Assembly: GCA_946410375.1 (NCBI GenBank)
Contig: CAMKAB010000008.1
Coordinates: 1-12,527, forward strand
Length of the DNA: 12,527 bases
Source: an uncultured Spirochaetaceae bacterium
Lineage (GTDB): Bacteria > Spirochaetota > Spirochaetia > Sphaerochaetales > Sphaerochaetaceae
Direction of reading: 5' to 3'
Below the pieces are notes generated by a model. That model ran no database searches, was not told where the DNA came from, and saw only the letters and a program-made list of their open reading frames with translations. Both the position numbers and the translations under genes were made by a program. Below are positions 6,435-12,439 of this stretch, in pieces. Within the stretch, counting starts at the first letter, position 1. Each line of letters starts with the position of its first letter.

Positions 6435-6755
6435 ATGTGTTTCAGGCAAATCTTTATAACAGTGACGTGTGACGGGTGGAGCGAATTTATGGAAGCACAT
6501 GGATAGAGAGAAGCGTCACAAAGCTGGAAGAAAAACGCACAAGGTTGTTCTATGCCCACCCTATTCAGTGTGTGAACACGGGACAAACGAAAATCATAAT
6601 CGCATTCTAAGATGTTTTTTCCCTAAGTGGTGCGATTTTGGAAAAGAAAAAACAAACAGGTTTAGGAAGCTGTCTCTTGGATGAATAGTCTGCCTAGGAA
6701 GATATTGAATGGAGATACTCCCGAATCAGTTTTTAAAAAAAGTTGCAATTTCTAA
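6435..6755 (+). pseudogene. IS30-family transposase remnant, multiply frameshifted
   Basis: The C-terminal half of an IS30-type DDE transposase can be followed across three frames. At 6435-6503 the frame reads FRQIFITVTCDGWSEFMEAHG, the segment around the second catalytic aspartate (normally CDNGxEF), and then meets TAG. Next comes TKLEEKRTRLFYAH (about 6518-6559) in another frame. Then PYSVCEHGTNENHNRILRCF and FPKWCDFGK (about 6560-6647) contain the catalytic glutamate region (WERGTNEN in relatives). Finally EAVSWMNSLPRKILNGDTPE and SVFKKSCNF (6666-6752) lead to the natural stop at 6753-6755. The order and spacing match the family. The frameshifts, the internal stop and the loss of the N-terminal half show it is dead. 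No terminal inverted repeats were identified. Confidence 0.85.
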
Positions 6756-6814
6756 AAAATGGGGAATTATTATTTACTGGTTGCCCAAATTTCTCTTTAT
6801 ACCGTTTTTTAAAC

Positions 6815-6843
6815 TTCACTTTACTTCTGAATGGGTGTATACT
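6815..6843 (+). promoter_or_regulatory. Possible promoter immediately upstream of mscL
   Basis: TTCACT (6815-6820) and TATACT (6838-6843) are 17 bp apart. Transcription would begin about 6849-6851, essentially at the mscL ATG. No good ribosome-binding site is visible upstream of that ATG, which would fit a leaderless or very short leader mRNA. The hexamers each deviate from consensus, so the call is tentative. Confidence 0.35.
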
Positions 6844-6850
6844 GGTGCGT

Positions 6851-7330
6851 ATGGCAAAGAAAAATAACATTATTAAAGAATTCAGAGACTTTATCAATCG
6901 CGGAAACGTAATTGATATGGCGGTTGGTGTAATTATCGGCTCGACGTTTACAGCCATAGTTAATTCGTTTGTTAAAGACATTATCAATCCGATTATCGGC
7001 ATATTCACCGGCGGACTTGATTTTTCTTCTCTTGTGGTGGTGCTTCGTAAGGCAACGGAGGAGAAACCGGCTTTAACGCTTAATTACGGCGCTTTCCTTT
7101 CTGCTGTGATTAACTTCCTTATCGTGGCTTTTGTTGTTTTCAATTTCGTAAAGATTATTAACTTTACAAAGGCGAAAGCGGCTAAGATTGTGGAAGATAA
7201 AAAGAAAGCGGAGGAGGAAGCCAAGAAGGCGGAAGAGGAAGCAAAGAAAGCGGCGGAAGCAGCATTGCCTAAGGAGCCTACGGAAGCTGAGTTATTGAAG
7301 GAAATCAGAGATCTTCTTAAAGCGAAATAA
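6851..7330 (+). CDS. mscL: Large-conductance mechanosensitive channel MscL
   Basis: A 159-residue inner-membrane channel that opens under membrane tension to release solutes during osmotic downshock. The N-terminal helix and first membrane segment (IIKEFRDFINRGNVIDMAVG, then VIIGSTFTAIVNSF) follow E. coli MscL closely. TM2 is YGAFLSAVINFLIVAFVVFN at residues 79-98. The C-terminal bundle helix TEAELLKEIRDLLKAK is conserved. The linker between them is an Ala/Glu/Lys-rich coiled-coil stretch (residues ~109-139), making the protein about 20 residues longer than E. coli MscL. I chose the ATG at 6851; an in-frame GTG at 6845 is an alternative. The frame is open back to 6743, but that part overlaps the IS30 remnant and is not MscL-like. 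No clear ribosome-binding site is visible. Confidence 0.96.
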   Translation: MAKKNNIIKEFRDFINRGNVIDMAVGVIIGSTFTAIVNSFVKDIINPIIGIFTGGLDFSSLVVVLRKATEEKPALTLNYGAFLSAVINFLIVAFVVFNFVKIINFTKAKAAKIVEDKKKAEEEAKKAEEEAKKAAEAALPKEPTEAELLKEIRDLLKAK

Positions 7331-7331
7331 A

Positions 7332-7361
7332 TTGACAATACTAATATTTTGATGTTAGACT
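7332..7361 (+). promoter_or_regulatory. Promoter for the ferredoxin gene
   Basis: A perfect -35, TTGACA at 7332-7337, is followed after 18 bp by TAGACT at 7356-7361, with an extended -10 TG at 7353-7354. It begins two bases after the mscL stop and lies about 100 bp upstream of the ferredoxin start. The ferredoxin is therefore likely transcribed independently, with a leader of roughly 95 nt. Confidence 0.6.
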
Positions 7362-7463
7362 AATCAGAAAGACCCTTGTTAAGGTGTAAAGAAACGCTTG
7401 AAGGGATGTTGCAGCGCCGATTTTAAAGTGGGGCTGACGAGTTCCCGGTGTAAGGAGAAAATT

Positions 7464-7631
7464 ATGGCTTACAAGATTACAGACACATGCGTAGCATGCG
7501 GAACATGTGCAGGAGAATGCCCGACTTCTTCAATTTCAGAAGGCGACATTTATGTAATCAATCAGGACACTTGTGTTGGTTGCGGCGCTTGCGCAAACGC
7601 TTGCCCGACTGGCGCTATTGTTGAAGAGTAA
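7464..7631 (+). CDS. 2[4Fe-4S] ferredoxin
   Basis: A 55-residue clostridial-type ferredoxin, a small soluble low-potential electron carrier used with enzymes such as pyruvate:ferredoxin oxidoreductase and hydrogenases in anaerobes. Two complete cluster motifs of the form CxxCxxCxxxCP are visible: C9, C12, C15, C19 and C37, C40, C43, C47. Length and internal pseudo-symmetry are typical of the family. The ATG at 7464 is supported by AAGGAGA at 7452-7458; the open frame extends upstream but carries no ferredoxin sequence. The gene has its own promoter after mscL and is followed by two tandem intrinsic terminators, so it is probably a monocistronic unit. Which redox partner it serves cannot be told from here. 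Confidence 0.96.
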   Translation: MAYKITDTCVACGTCAGECPTSSISEGDIYVINQDTCVGCGACANACPTGAIVEE

Positions 7632-7703
7632 TTGCATAAAGGCATTTGCGAGAAGTATGTTTCGGATCTCCCCGGAGGGCGGTTCGGGACTGCTTGAACG
7701 GAT

Positions 7704-7757
7704 AAAGACAGCACTCAGACGATTCCTTTGAGGATGATGCGGTGCTGTCTTTTTTTT
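7704..7757 (+). terminator. Intrinsic terminator 1 after the ferredoxin gene
   Basis: AAAGACAGCAC (7704-7714) pairs perfectly with GTGCTGTCTTT (7742-7752) across a 27-nt loop. The right arm runs into a tract of eight T residues (7750-7757). Stem and T-tract are strong; the loop is long. Confidence 0.8.
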
Positions 7758-7850
7758 GTACGTGCGGGAGGGCGGCGAACAGCAGTAGAAACAACCTACG
7801 AAGTATTCCGCGTCTGCTGTCTTTTTTTGTACATGCGAGAGGGCGGCAAC
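7743..7850 (+). repeat. Imperfect direct repeat carrying the terminator 3' arm (two copies, 72-bp offset)
   Basis: Bases 7743-7780 and 7815-7850 are near copies. Each begins TGCTGTC, continues with the T-tract and GTAC, and ends with GCGGGAGGGCGGCGAAC or GCGAGAGGGCGGCAAC. The differences are one T, two substitutions and one G. The result is two terminators in a row, so the second arose by local duplication. Confidence 0.75.
7779..7828 (+). terminator. Intrinsic terminator 2 (tandem with terminator 1)
   Basis: ACAGCAG (7779-7785) pairs with CTGCTGT (7814-7820) around a 28-nt loop, followed by seven T residues at 7822-7828. The stem is shorter than in terminator 1. It separates the ferredoxin unit from xseA. 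Confidence 0.65.
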
Positions 7851-7884
7851 GTGCGGGAAGTTCTGCGACGTGCGGCGGTACCTG

Positions 7885-7936
7885 AATTTGCGCAAATTTC
7901 TTTTTTATTCCATTTATTTATTATCTGTGGTACATT
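7885..7936 (+). promoter_or_regulatory. Palindrome and possible promoter upstream of xseA
   Basis: A perfect 14-bp palindrome, AATTTGCGCAAATT, lies at 7885-7898, upstream of a T-rich stretch. An extended -10-like TGGTACATT lies at 7928-7936, only six bases before the GTG start of xseA. The palindrome could be an operator, but no regulator is known. With this -10 the transcript would start at or very near the start codon. Confidence 0.4.
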
Positions 7937-7942
7937 TTAGAG

Positions 7943-9355
7943 GTGTTACAAACAGACTCTTCATTTACCGTATCCTCGCTTACTAATATGATAAAAAACT
8001 CCCTGGAAGAGCGGTTTTTCGGGATTGCTTTGGAGGGCGAGATAAGCGGTTTTAAAAATCATTCTTCAGGACATTGGTATTTTTCCCTGAAAGACGAAGG
8101 GGCGATAATCAGGGCGATAGTTTGGAAAAGCGTTGCCTTAAAACTTGGTTTTGTGCCGAAAGACGGGGAAAAAGTTGTTGTAACGGGCAATATCACCGTG
8201 TACCCTCCTCAGGGATCATATCAGATTACATGCACATCAATGCGGAAAGCGGGGATCGGAGAAATTCTTGCGGAACTGGAAAGGCGAAAGAGATATTACG
8301 AAAGCCGTGGTTATTTCGACCCTGCCCTGAAAAAGCCGATTCCTGCGAATCCTTCTAAAATTGCGGTTATTACAAGCGCTCAGGGAGCAGCTTTGCAGGA
8401 TATTCTGAACATTACGAAAAGACGGAGTAATGCGGACATTATCGTTCTTTCGGCGGCGGTTCAGGGAGAAGGTGCGGACGACTCTGTGGCGAAGCGCATA
8501 AGACAGGTGAATAAATACAAAATGGCTGATGTAATGATTGTGGGGCGGGGCGGCGGAAGCATCGAAGATCTTTTGCCGTTTTCTTCGGAAAAGGTGATTG
8601 AGGCAATCCGTAATTCCGAAATTCCGGTGATTTCAGCCGTAGGACATGAGGTTGACTGGGCTCTTTCCGATTTCGTGGCGGATCTTCGGGCTCCGACTCC
8701 TTCCGCTGCTGCCGAGCTTGTATGCAGGGATAAGAACGAAGAGATTCGCACTCTTAAGGATTTACAGACATTTTTTACAAAAGTTGTTAATTCAAAGTTG
8801 CAAACAGCGAGATTAAGTCTGTCCGATACGGGCGTTTCCAATTTAAGATATAGGATTACGAACAGGATAAGTTCTTACCGAATGGATGAGGAAAGACTAA
8901 AGGCCGGAATGCGAAAGCGGGTTTCGGAGGAGATTTTGCAGGGAGCCGCAAAGCGTTTTTCCGCTGTGAACACAGCTGTTTTCAGATATGAGATAGAAAG
9001 GAAAATCTCGTCTTTCGGCGGTGGTTTGCAGAACATGAAAGGCGGAATGGAGAGAGGCGTTAAGGAAAGGCTCAGGGTGGTAAACCTGAAAATAGAAAGC
9101 CTGAAATTGCGCCTTCCTAACGGTATAGATGAAAACATAATAGATTGCAAAAGAAGGCTCAGCGCAGCTAAATCGGTGATTGAGGCCTCTGGAATGCAGG
9201 TTGAGACGATTTTAAAGCGCGGGTTCAGTATTGTTCGCGGGGAAAACGGAAAAATTGTTAAGGATGCGGCGGAGGTTGCGGAGGGAAATATTTTAGATAT
9301 AACGTTCAGCGAAGGTTCCGCGCGTGTGAAGGCAATGGAAAACGGGAAGCATTGA
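7943..9355 (+). CDS. xseA: Exodeoxyribonuclease VII large subunit XseA
   Basis: The 470-residue catalytic subunit of exonuclease VII, which degrades single-stranded DNA from both ends and acts in repair and recombination. The N-terminal OB fold is clear: FTVSSLTNMIKNSLEERF, then LEGEISGFKNHSSGHWYFSL and TGNITVYPPQGSYQ, residues ~8-93. The catalytic domain contains ITSAQGAALQDIL (residues 143-155), GRGGGSIEDL (201-210) and VGHEVDWALSDFVADLRAPT (233-252). A long helical region follows. The start is GTG at 7943. An internal ATG at 7988 would remove the conserved FTVSSL strand, so the GTG is preferred even though its only ribosome-binding-like bases (AGAGG) abut it. xseB follows 91 bp downstream. 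Confidence 0.96.
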   Translation: MLQTDSSFTVSSLTNMIKNSLEERFFGIALEGEISGFKNHSSGHWYFSLKDEGAIIRAIVWKSVALKLGFVPKDGEKVVVTGNITVYPPQGSYQITCTSMRKAGIGEILAELERRKRYYESRGYFDPALKKPIPANPSKIAVITSAQGAALQDILNITKRRSNADIIVLSAAVQGEGADDSVAKRIRQVNKYKMADVMIVGRGGGSIEDLLPFSSEKVIEAIRNSEIPVISAVGHEVDWALSDFVADLRAPTPSAAAELVCRDKNEEIRTLKDLQTFFTKVVNSKLQTARLSLSDTGVSNLRYRITNRISSYRMDEERLKAGMRKRVSEEILQGAAKRFSAVNTAVFRYEIERKISSFGGGLQNMKGGMERGVKERLRVVNLKIESLKLRLPNGIDENIIDCKRRLSAAKSVIEASGMQVETILKRGFSIVRGENGKIVKDAAEVAEGNILDITFSEGSARVKAMENGKH

Positions 9356-9446
9356 GATATTTTGCACCTGTAGGATGTGTGTTTGTCAGTGAGCTGATCA
9401 GTGTGCGGATTTGTAAGTGTAAGAAAATGAAAAAAGGGGAAATAAA

Positions 9447-9758
9447 ATGGAAGAAACAATAAAGGCGAGAAAAACGAGGAATAACGGTGCGAAAAAGACG
9501 CCGAGTTTTGAGGAAAGGCTTTCTCAGATAGAGGGAATTTCCGTAAAGTTGCAGGAATCGGAAACAAGCCTTGATGAAGCCGTTTCCTTGTATGAACAGG
9601 GAATGAAAATCGCACGCGAGCTGGAAAAAGAGCTTTCCGAGTATGAACGCAGGGTTGAAATAATCAGCGAGCCTTATAACGAGGAAGATGATTATAACGG
9701 CTCTTACGGCGAAGACTCCGACGAGACGGAAAGCGAAGAATCCCATCCTCTTTTTTAA
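9447..9758 (+). CDS. xseB: Exodeoxyribonuclease VII small subunit XseB
   Basis: A 103-residue small subunit of exonuclease VII; several copies bind the helical part of XseA. The family core is PSFEERLSQIEGISVKLQES followed by SLDEAVSLYEQGMKIARELE (residues ~19-60), a two-helix coiled coil. The protein is longer than typical XseB because it has a basic N-terminal extension (KARKTRNNGAKK) and an acidic, low-complexity tail rich in Glu, Asp and Ser after residue ~76. The ATG has a good ribosome-binding site, AGGGGA at 9435-9440. In many genomes xseA and xseB overlap; here 91 bp lie between them, but no terminator is seen, so co-transcription is likely. Confidence 0.93.
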   Translation: MEETIKARKTRNNGAKKTPSFEERLSQIEGISVKLQESETSLDEAVSLYEQGMKIARELEKELSEYERRVEIISEPYNEEDDYNGSYGEDSDETESEESHPLF

Positions 9759-9777
9759 GGCTTTTTCCTGCGCTTCC

Positions 9778-9919
9778 TGCGCTGAAAGAAAAACCTAAGT
9801 TCGTTGTTTCCCGCTATTCTGCGTAAGAGAAGAAACCGTAACGTGCGCCTGCGAAGAAAGAAAACTTAAGTTCGTTGTTTCCGTTAAAGTCGGTTTTCCC
9901 TTGCGCTGAAAGAAAAACC
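9778..9919. repeat. Short direct repeats between xseB and the convergent pseudouridine synthase gene
   Basis: Two near copies with a 72-bp offset lie at 9778-9811 and 9850-9882. Both start TGCG, carry GAAAGAAAA and end in AAGTTCGTTGTTTCC. A third partial copy, TGCGCTGAAAGAAAAACC, at 9902-9919 matches 9778-9795 at all 18 bases and lies inside the 3' end of the pseudouridine synthase gene. The spacer therefore appears partly built from duplicated gene-end sequence. The second copy includes the palindrome AACTTAAGTT. Confidence 0.7.
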
Positions 9920-10900
9920 GTCCCATTCCACTCTGATACACTCGAGGCGTAAGTAGTTTTGAAGATTCGGAGTCGTTGTGCCCGGAAAACTTTCCGAAGA
10001 CGTTTGCGAAGAATTATTTGAAAGAAAGATCTCCGGATTATTCGTATCGGCGCTTTTCGGGTTGTTTCGGGCGGTATTTTCAGGATTATAAAGAGGGTCT
10101 CCCGTAATTGGAAAACCGATGGAAGCGAGGTGCGCTCTGATCTGGTGCCTGAAACCGCGTGTGATGGTGCAAAAAAACGGATATTCAGCGCAATTTTGAG
10201 CTCCTCTCCGGTTCTCTTCCGGAGCGGAGGGATTTAGCGGTTCCGCAGTGACATTCTCAGTTACGGGTTGAACTTTAGTTGTGTAGAGTATGCCGTTGTC
10301 TGATTTTTCAGGGTTCTTTTCGGCTTTAACAAGGCGTCTTCCCGGTCCGAATGCTCTGAAGTAACTTTTTATTTCAAAAAAGTCTTCGGAATAATTCAGC
10401 TTAACGTACGGATCGTTATTTGCGGCGAGGCGGTTTTCAATCTGTTTGAAAACTTTTTCCGTTGCGTGCGGGTCTTCGGGCGATATGTTTGCCGATGCGT
10501 GCGGATCTTCGGGCGATATGTTTGCCGATGTAACGGGTGGGATGCCTGAAAGCGCGATGTAGTTCTTTATGAATTTGTCTTGTAATTGTATTTGTTGTAA
10601 ATAATTATAAAAGTTTTGCGTTCGTGCGAAAACAACAAGTCCGCGCGTCGGCGTGTCCAGCCTGTGGAGCGCTCCGCCCTCCCATGGATTTTTGCCGTGA
10701 ACAGTGGAAATTTCAGGGTATTGTGCGGAAACATACTCTAAGAGCGTTCCGTTCGGATTCTGCGTTTTCAGCGGCACGGCGGGCATCCCGGCGGGTTTAT
10801 ATGCAATGATGAAATCGTTCGTTTCATATTGGATGATTTCCCGCCCTGCTCCGCTTATAAGTGAGGTTCTGTAAAAAAACGGTGTTTCTTCCCGTGTCAT
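9884..10900 (-). CDS. RluA-family pseudouridine synthase with repeat-bearing insertions
   Basis: A 338-residue RNA pseudouridine synthase that isomerises uridine in rRNA or tRNA. Motif I, GGALHRLDTPTRGLVVFART, at residues 75-94 carries the catalytic aspartate D82. Earlier, FIIAYKPAGMPAVP (30-43) is the conserved N-terminal strand region. Motif III, GFRHQIRAHLASIGFPITGD, lies at 249-268. No S4 domain is evident. Two stretches depart from the family: a tandem SANISPEDPHA duplication at residues 125-146, and an Asn/Ser-rich insertion at ~272-312 containing NNPKS and NNP motifs. Otherwise the frame is intact. The ATG overlaps the stop of the upstream HAD gene as ATGA, preceded by AAGGAA, so the two are translationally coupled. 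The RNA substrate cannot be assigned. Confidence 0.93.
   Translation of the reverse strand: MTREETPFFYRTSLISGAGREIIQYETNDFIIAYKPAGMPAVPLKTQNPNGTLLEYVSAQYPEISTVHGKNPWEGGALHRLDTPTRGLVVFARTQNFYNYLQQIQLQDKFIKNYIALSGIPPVTSANISPEDPHASANISPEDPHATEKVFKQIENRLAANNDPYVKLNYSEDFFEIKSYFRAFGPGRRLVKAEKNPEKSDNGILYTTKVQPVTENVTAEPLNPSAPEENRRGAQNCAEYPFFCTITRGFRHQIRAHLASIGFPITGDPLYNPENTARNNPKSADTNNPEIFLSNNSSQTSSESFPGTTTPNLQNYLRLECIRVEWDGFSFSARENRL
10464..10529. repeat. 33-bp in-frame tandem duplication within the pseudouridine synthase gene
   Basis: Bases 10464-10496 and 10497-10529 are adjacent copies differing at one position (GGGTC versus GGATC). Each encodes SANISPEDPHA on the minus strand. The length is a multiple of three, so the reading frame is kept. 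The near identity shows a recent duplication. Confidence 0.95.
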
Positions 10901-11985
10901 TTCCTTATTTTTGCGTTATCAGTGTAAATTTGAGCGAAGTCGTCATTCATTGATATTGTGTAAAAACCTCGTTTTACGCACTTTTCTTTAAACGACTGCG
11001 CCGCTTTTTTATCTCCGTAATCCTCGTTTGTGTTATCGCAAAGAAGCATGTACGCGCGGCTCGGGTATTTTTTATTTTGGAGCGTGTATGTCGCCATGGA
11101 GAAGTCTCCTGTTGAGTTTCCGAATGCAAGTACCGGAATCTTTCCGATTTCCCGTTGAATTGACGCGGCTTTGTTTGTTTTTTGGTTTTTGATAAAGAGC
11201 CTTCCCGCAACGACGAGATTATCTTCCGGTTCCAATTCGTAGAACGTGCTGTCTGCGTCCTTATCTCCGGTTGCTGTATACAGAAGATCGGTTCCTATAA
11301 CATGGTCGTACGGAATGTACTCGTCTAACACTCCTTCCGTCATAACCCGTACGGCATCACGGTATGTTGCGCTTACGATGTATATCGTGTAGTCGTTTTC
11401 ATAGAGATACTTTATCAGGGACACCATAGGCATATAGTAGCCCTCTGCGTATGTTATCCCTTCAAATCCCCACACAGGAAGAGCTTTGAACCTCCGAACG
11501 ATGTTCGAATATTCGTCCGGCGTGAGCCCGCGATATAATTGAGGGGCGATTTCTCTCTCTTTTTTGTCAAAATCAGGGAACGGAACGTTTCTCAGAACCT
11601 TGTCTTCCCATGCTTTTGCAAATTCTTTGAGATTTTCCGGGGCTTCGTATTCTTCGTCGTACAGAGCGTGCCAGATGAATAACCAGTCGTTAAAATAGGT
11701 CGGGAACCGTTCGCCGTACAGGGTGCCGTCCATGTCAAATACTGCGATTCTGTCTTCTTTAGGGATATATCCGTCTGATGAAGGATCCGCAGAGTCTGAA
11801 ATAAACGAGACGAGCGAGTTCATCGCTTTCGAGTCGTCCGCCCAGTATGCGAGACGTTTTGTTTCCGTAGGGTTTTGCCTGGTATTGTCGGCTTCTGCGC
11901 TTTGCGTGATTTTTACGACTACGCATGATGTTAAGAGAAAAATACCGAGTATGATAATAAGAAGCGGTTTTTGTATTTTCTTCAT
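10897..11985 (-). CDS. HAD-superfamily phosphatase, predicted lipoprotein
   Basis: A 362-residue predicted lipoprotein with a haloacid-dehalogenase phosphatase domain, presumably anchored outside the cytoplasmic membrane. The N terminus is a lipoprotein signal: MKK, a hydrophobic stretch LLIIILGIFL and the lipobox LLTSC with C21 as the lipidated residue. HAD motif I is DMDGTLYG with D84 as nucleophile and D86 as general acid. Motif II is S205 in IVSAT, and a lysine near 269-272 (QKTNKAASI) fits motif III. Motif IV is GNSTGDF with D294. The substrate is unknown; the shape resembles phosphoserine- or choline-phosphate-type phosphatases. The ATG is preceded by AAGGA. The gene is the first of a two-gene operon with the pseudouridine synthase. 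Confidence 0.9.
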   Translation of the reverse strand: MKKIQKPLLIIILGIFLLTSCVVVKITQSAEADNTRQNPTETKRLAYWADDSKAMNSLVSFISDSADPSSDGYIPKEDRIAVFDMDGTLYGERFPTYFNDWLFIWHALYDEEYEAPENLKEFAKAWEDKVLRNVPFPDFDKKEREIAPQLYRGLTPDEYSNIVRRFKALPVWGFEGITYAEGYYMPMVSLIKYLYENDYTIYIVSATYRDAVRVMTEGVLDEYIPYDHVIGTDLLYTATGDKDADSTFYELEPEDNLVVAGRLFIKNQKTNKAASIQREIGKIPVLAFGNSTGDFSMATYTLQNKKYPSRAYMLLCDNTNEDYGDKKAAQSFKEKCVKRGFYTISMNDDFAQIYTDNAKIRK

Positions 11986-12242
11986 TGTGCAATCCTTTTC
12001 CGCCTTTTACGGGGTGTTATTTTTGAAAGGGTTCGCGTTTAAGTTCGTGCATTTCCGCTTTGCGGTACTGTTTGCATGCGGCATTGCTTTCGCTTTTCCG
12101 TTTTGTTGCATTCGCTTGCAGGCGGCTTTGCTGATATGCGACACCCTCTTTATGTAGTATATTGCTGCGGGGCGAAAAATGCAATTTCACGATATTCGGG
12201 GCGCGGTTCTGTTTTCTATGTGTTTTTATATCGGTTGTGAGT
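11986..12242. other. Upstream region of the HAD operon with degraded repeat copies
   Basis: I see no gene here. Sequences resembling the downstream 39-bp repeat occur at about 12027-12045 (AAGGGTTCGCGTTTAAG) and 12089-12122 (TTCGCTTTTCCGTTTTGTTG and following bases). They suggest an older, decayed part of the same repeat. Open frames on both strands are explained by this repeat composition. Confidence 0.5.
12156..12184 (-). promoter_or_regulatory. Possible promoter for the HAD-pseudouridine synthase operon
   Basis: On the minus strand, TTGCAT (12179-12184) and TATACT (12156-12161) are spaced by 17 bp. The transcript would start about 12149 and carry a leader of roughly 165 nt before the lipoprotein start. 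The -10 is good and the -35 is only half matching. Confidence 0.4.
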
Positions 12243-12439
12243 GTTCGCTTTTCGGGTTGTTTACGGTCTAGTCTGCGGAGAGGTTCGCTTTTCGGGTTGT
12301 TCACGGCTTGCCAGAGGAAAGGTTCGCTTTTCGGGTTGTTTACGGCTTGCCAGAGAAAAGGTTCGCTTTTCGGGTCGTTTACGGCTTGCCAGAGGAAGGG
12401 TTCGCTTTTCGGATTATTCACGGCCTAGCCTGCGGAGAG
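12243..12439. repeat. 39/40-bp tandem repeat array, five units
   Basis: Units begin with GTTCGCTTTTCGG at 12243, 12283, 12322, 12361 and 12400, so the period is 40, 39, 39, 39 and about 40 bp. The three middle units end in GGCTTGCCAGAGGAAA-like sequence. The two outer units share a different end, CTAGTCTGCGGAGAGG or CTAGCCTGCGGAGAGG. The units abut with no unique spacers, so this is a minisatellite and not a CRISPR. Because 39 is a multiple of three, both strands stay open over the middle units. The remaining 12440-12527 holds only a 10-bp palindrome, CAATGCATTG, at 12482-12491 and no gene. Confidence 0.95.

Noticed and set aside
6743..6850. N-terminal extension of MscL by 36 residues
   Set aside because: The extension overlaps the end of the IS30 remnant, does not resemble MscL, and the conserved family start is MAKKNNIIKEF at 6851.
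7988..7990. ATG within xseA as the real start
   Set aside because: It would delete the conserved FTVSSL strand of the OB fold, so the upstream GTG at 7943 is preferred.
8875..9615. Minus-strand frame of 246 codons opposite xseA-xseB
   Set aside because: It lies antisense to two clear genes, has a Ser/Pro/Phe-rich composition typical of a shadow frame, and no recognised domain.
9306..9746. Minus-strand frame of 146 codons opposite xseB
   Set aside because: It is antisense to xseB and hydrophobic only because XseB codons are purine-rich; no start signal is seen.
11723..12157. Plus-strand frame of 144 codons opposite the HAD lipoprotein start
   Set aside because: It is antisense to the signal peptide and HAD domain; its hydrophobicity mirrors the opposite strand and it has no ribosome-binding site.
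12017..12421. Minus-strand frame of 134 codons with 13-residue repeats (NNPKSEPFLWQAV)
   Set aside because: It starts with GTG inside the repeat, has no ribosome-binding site, and exists because the 39-bp unit is a multiple of three. The plus-strand frame over the same bases is equally open.
12243..12439. Array resembling a CRISPR
   Set aside because: Units of 39-40 bp abut directly with no unique spacers, and no cas genes are present. It is a tandem minisatellite.
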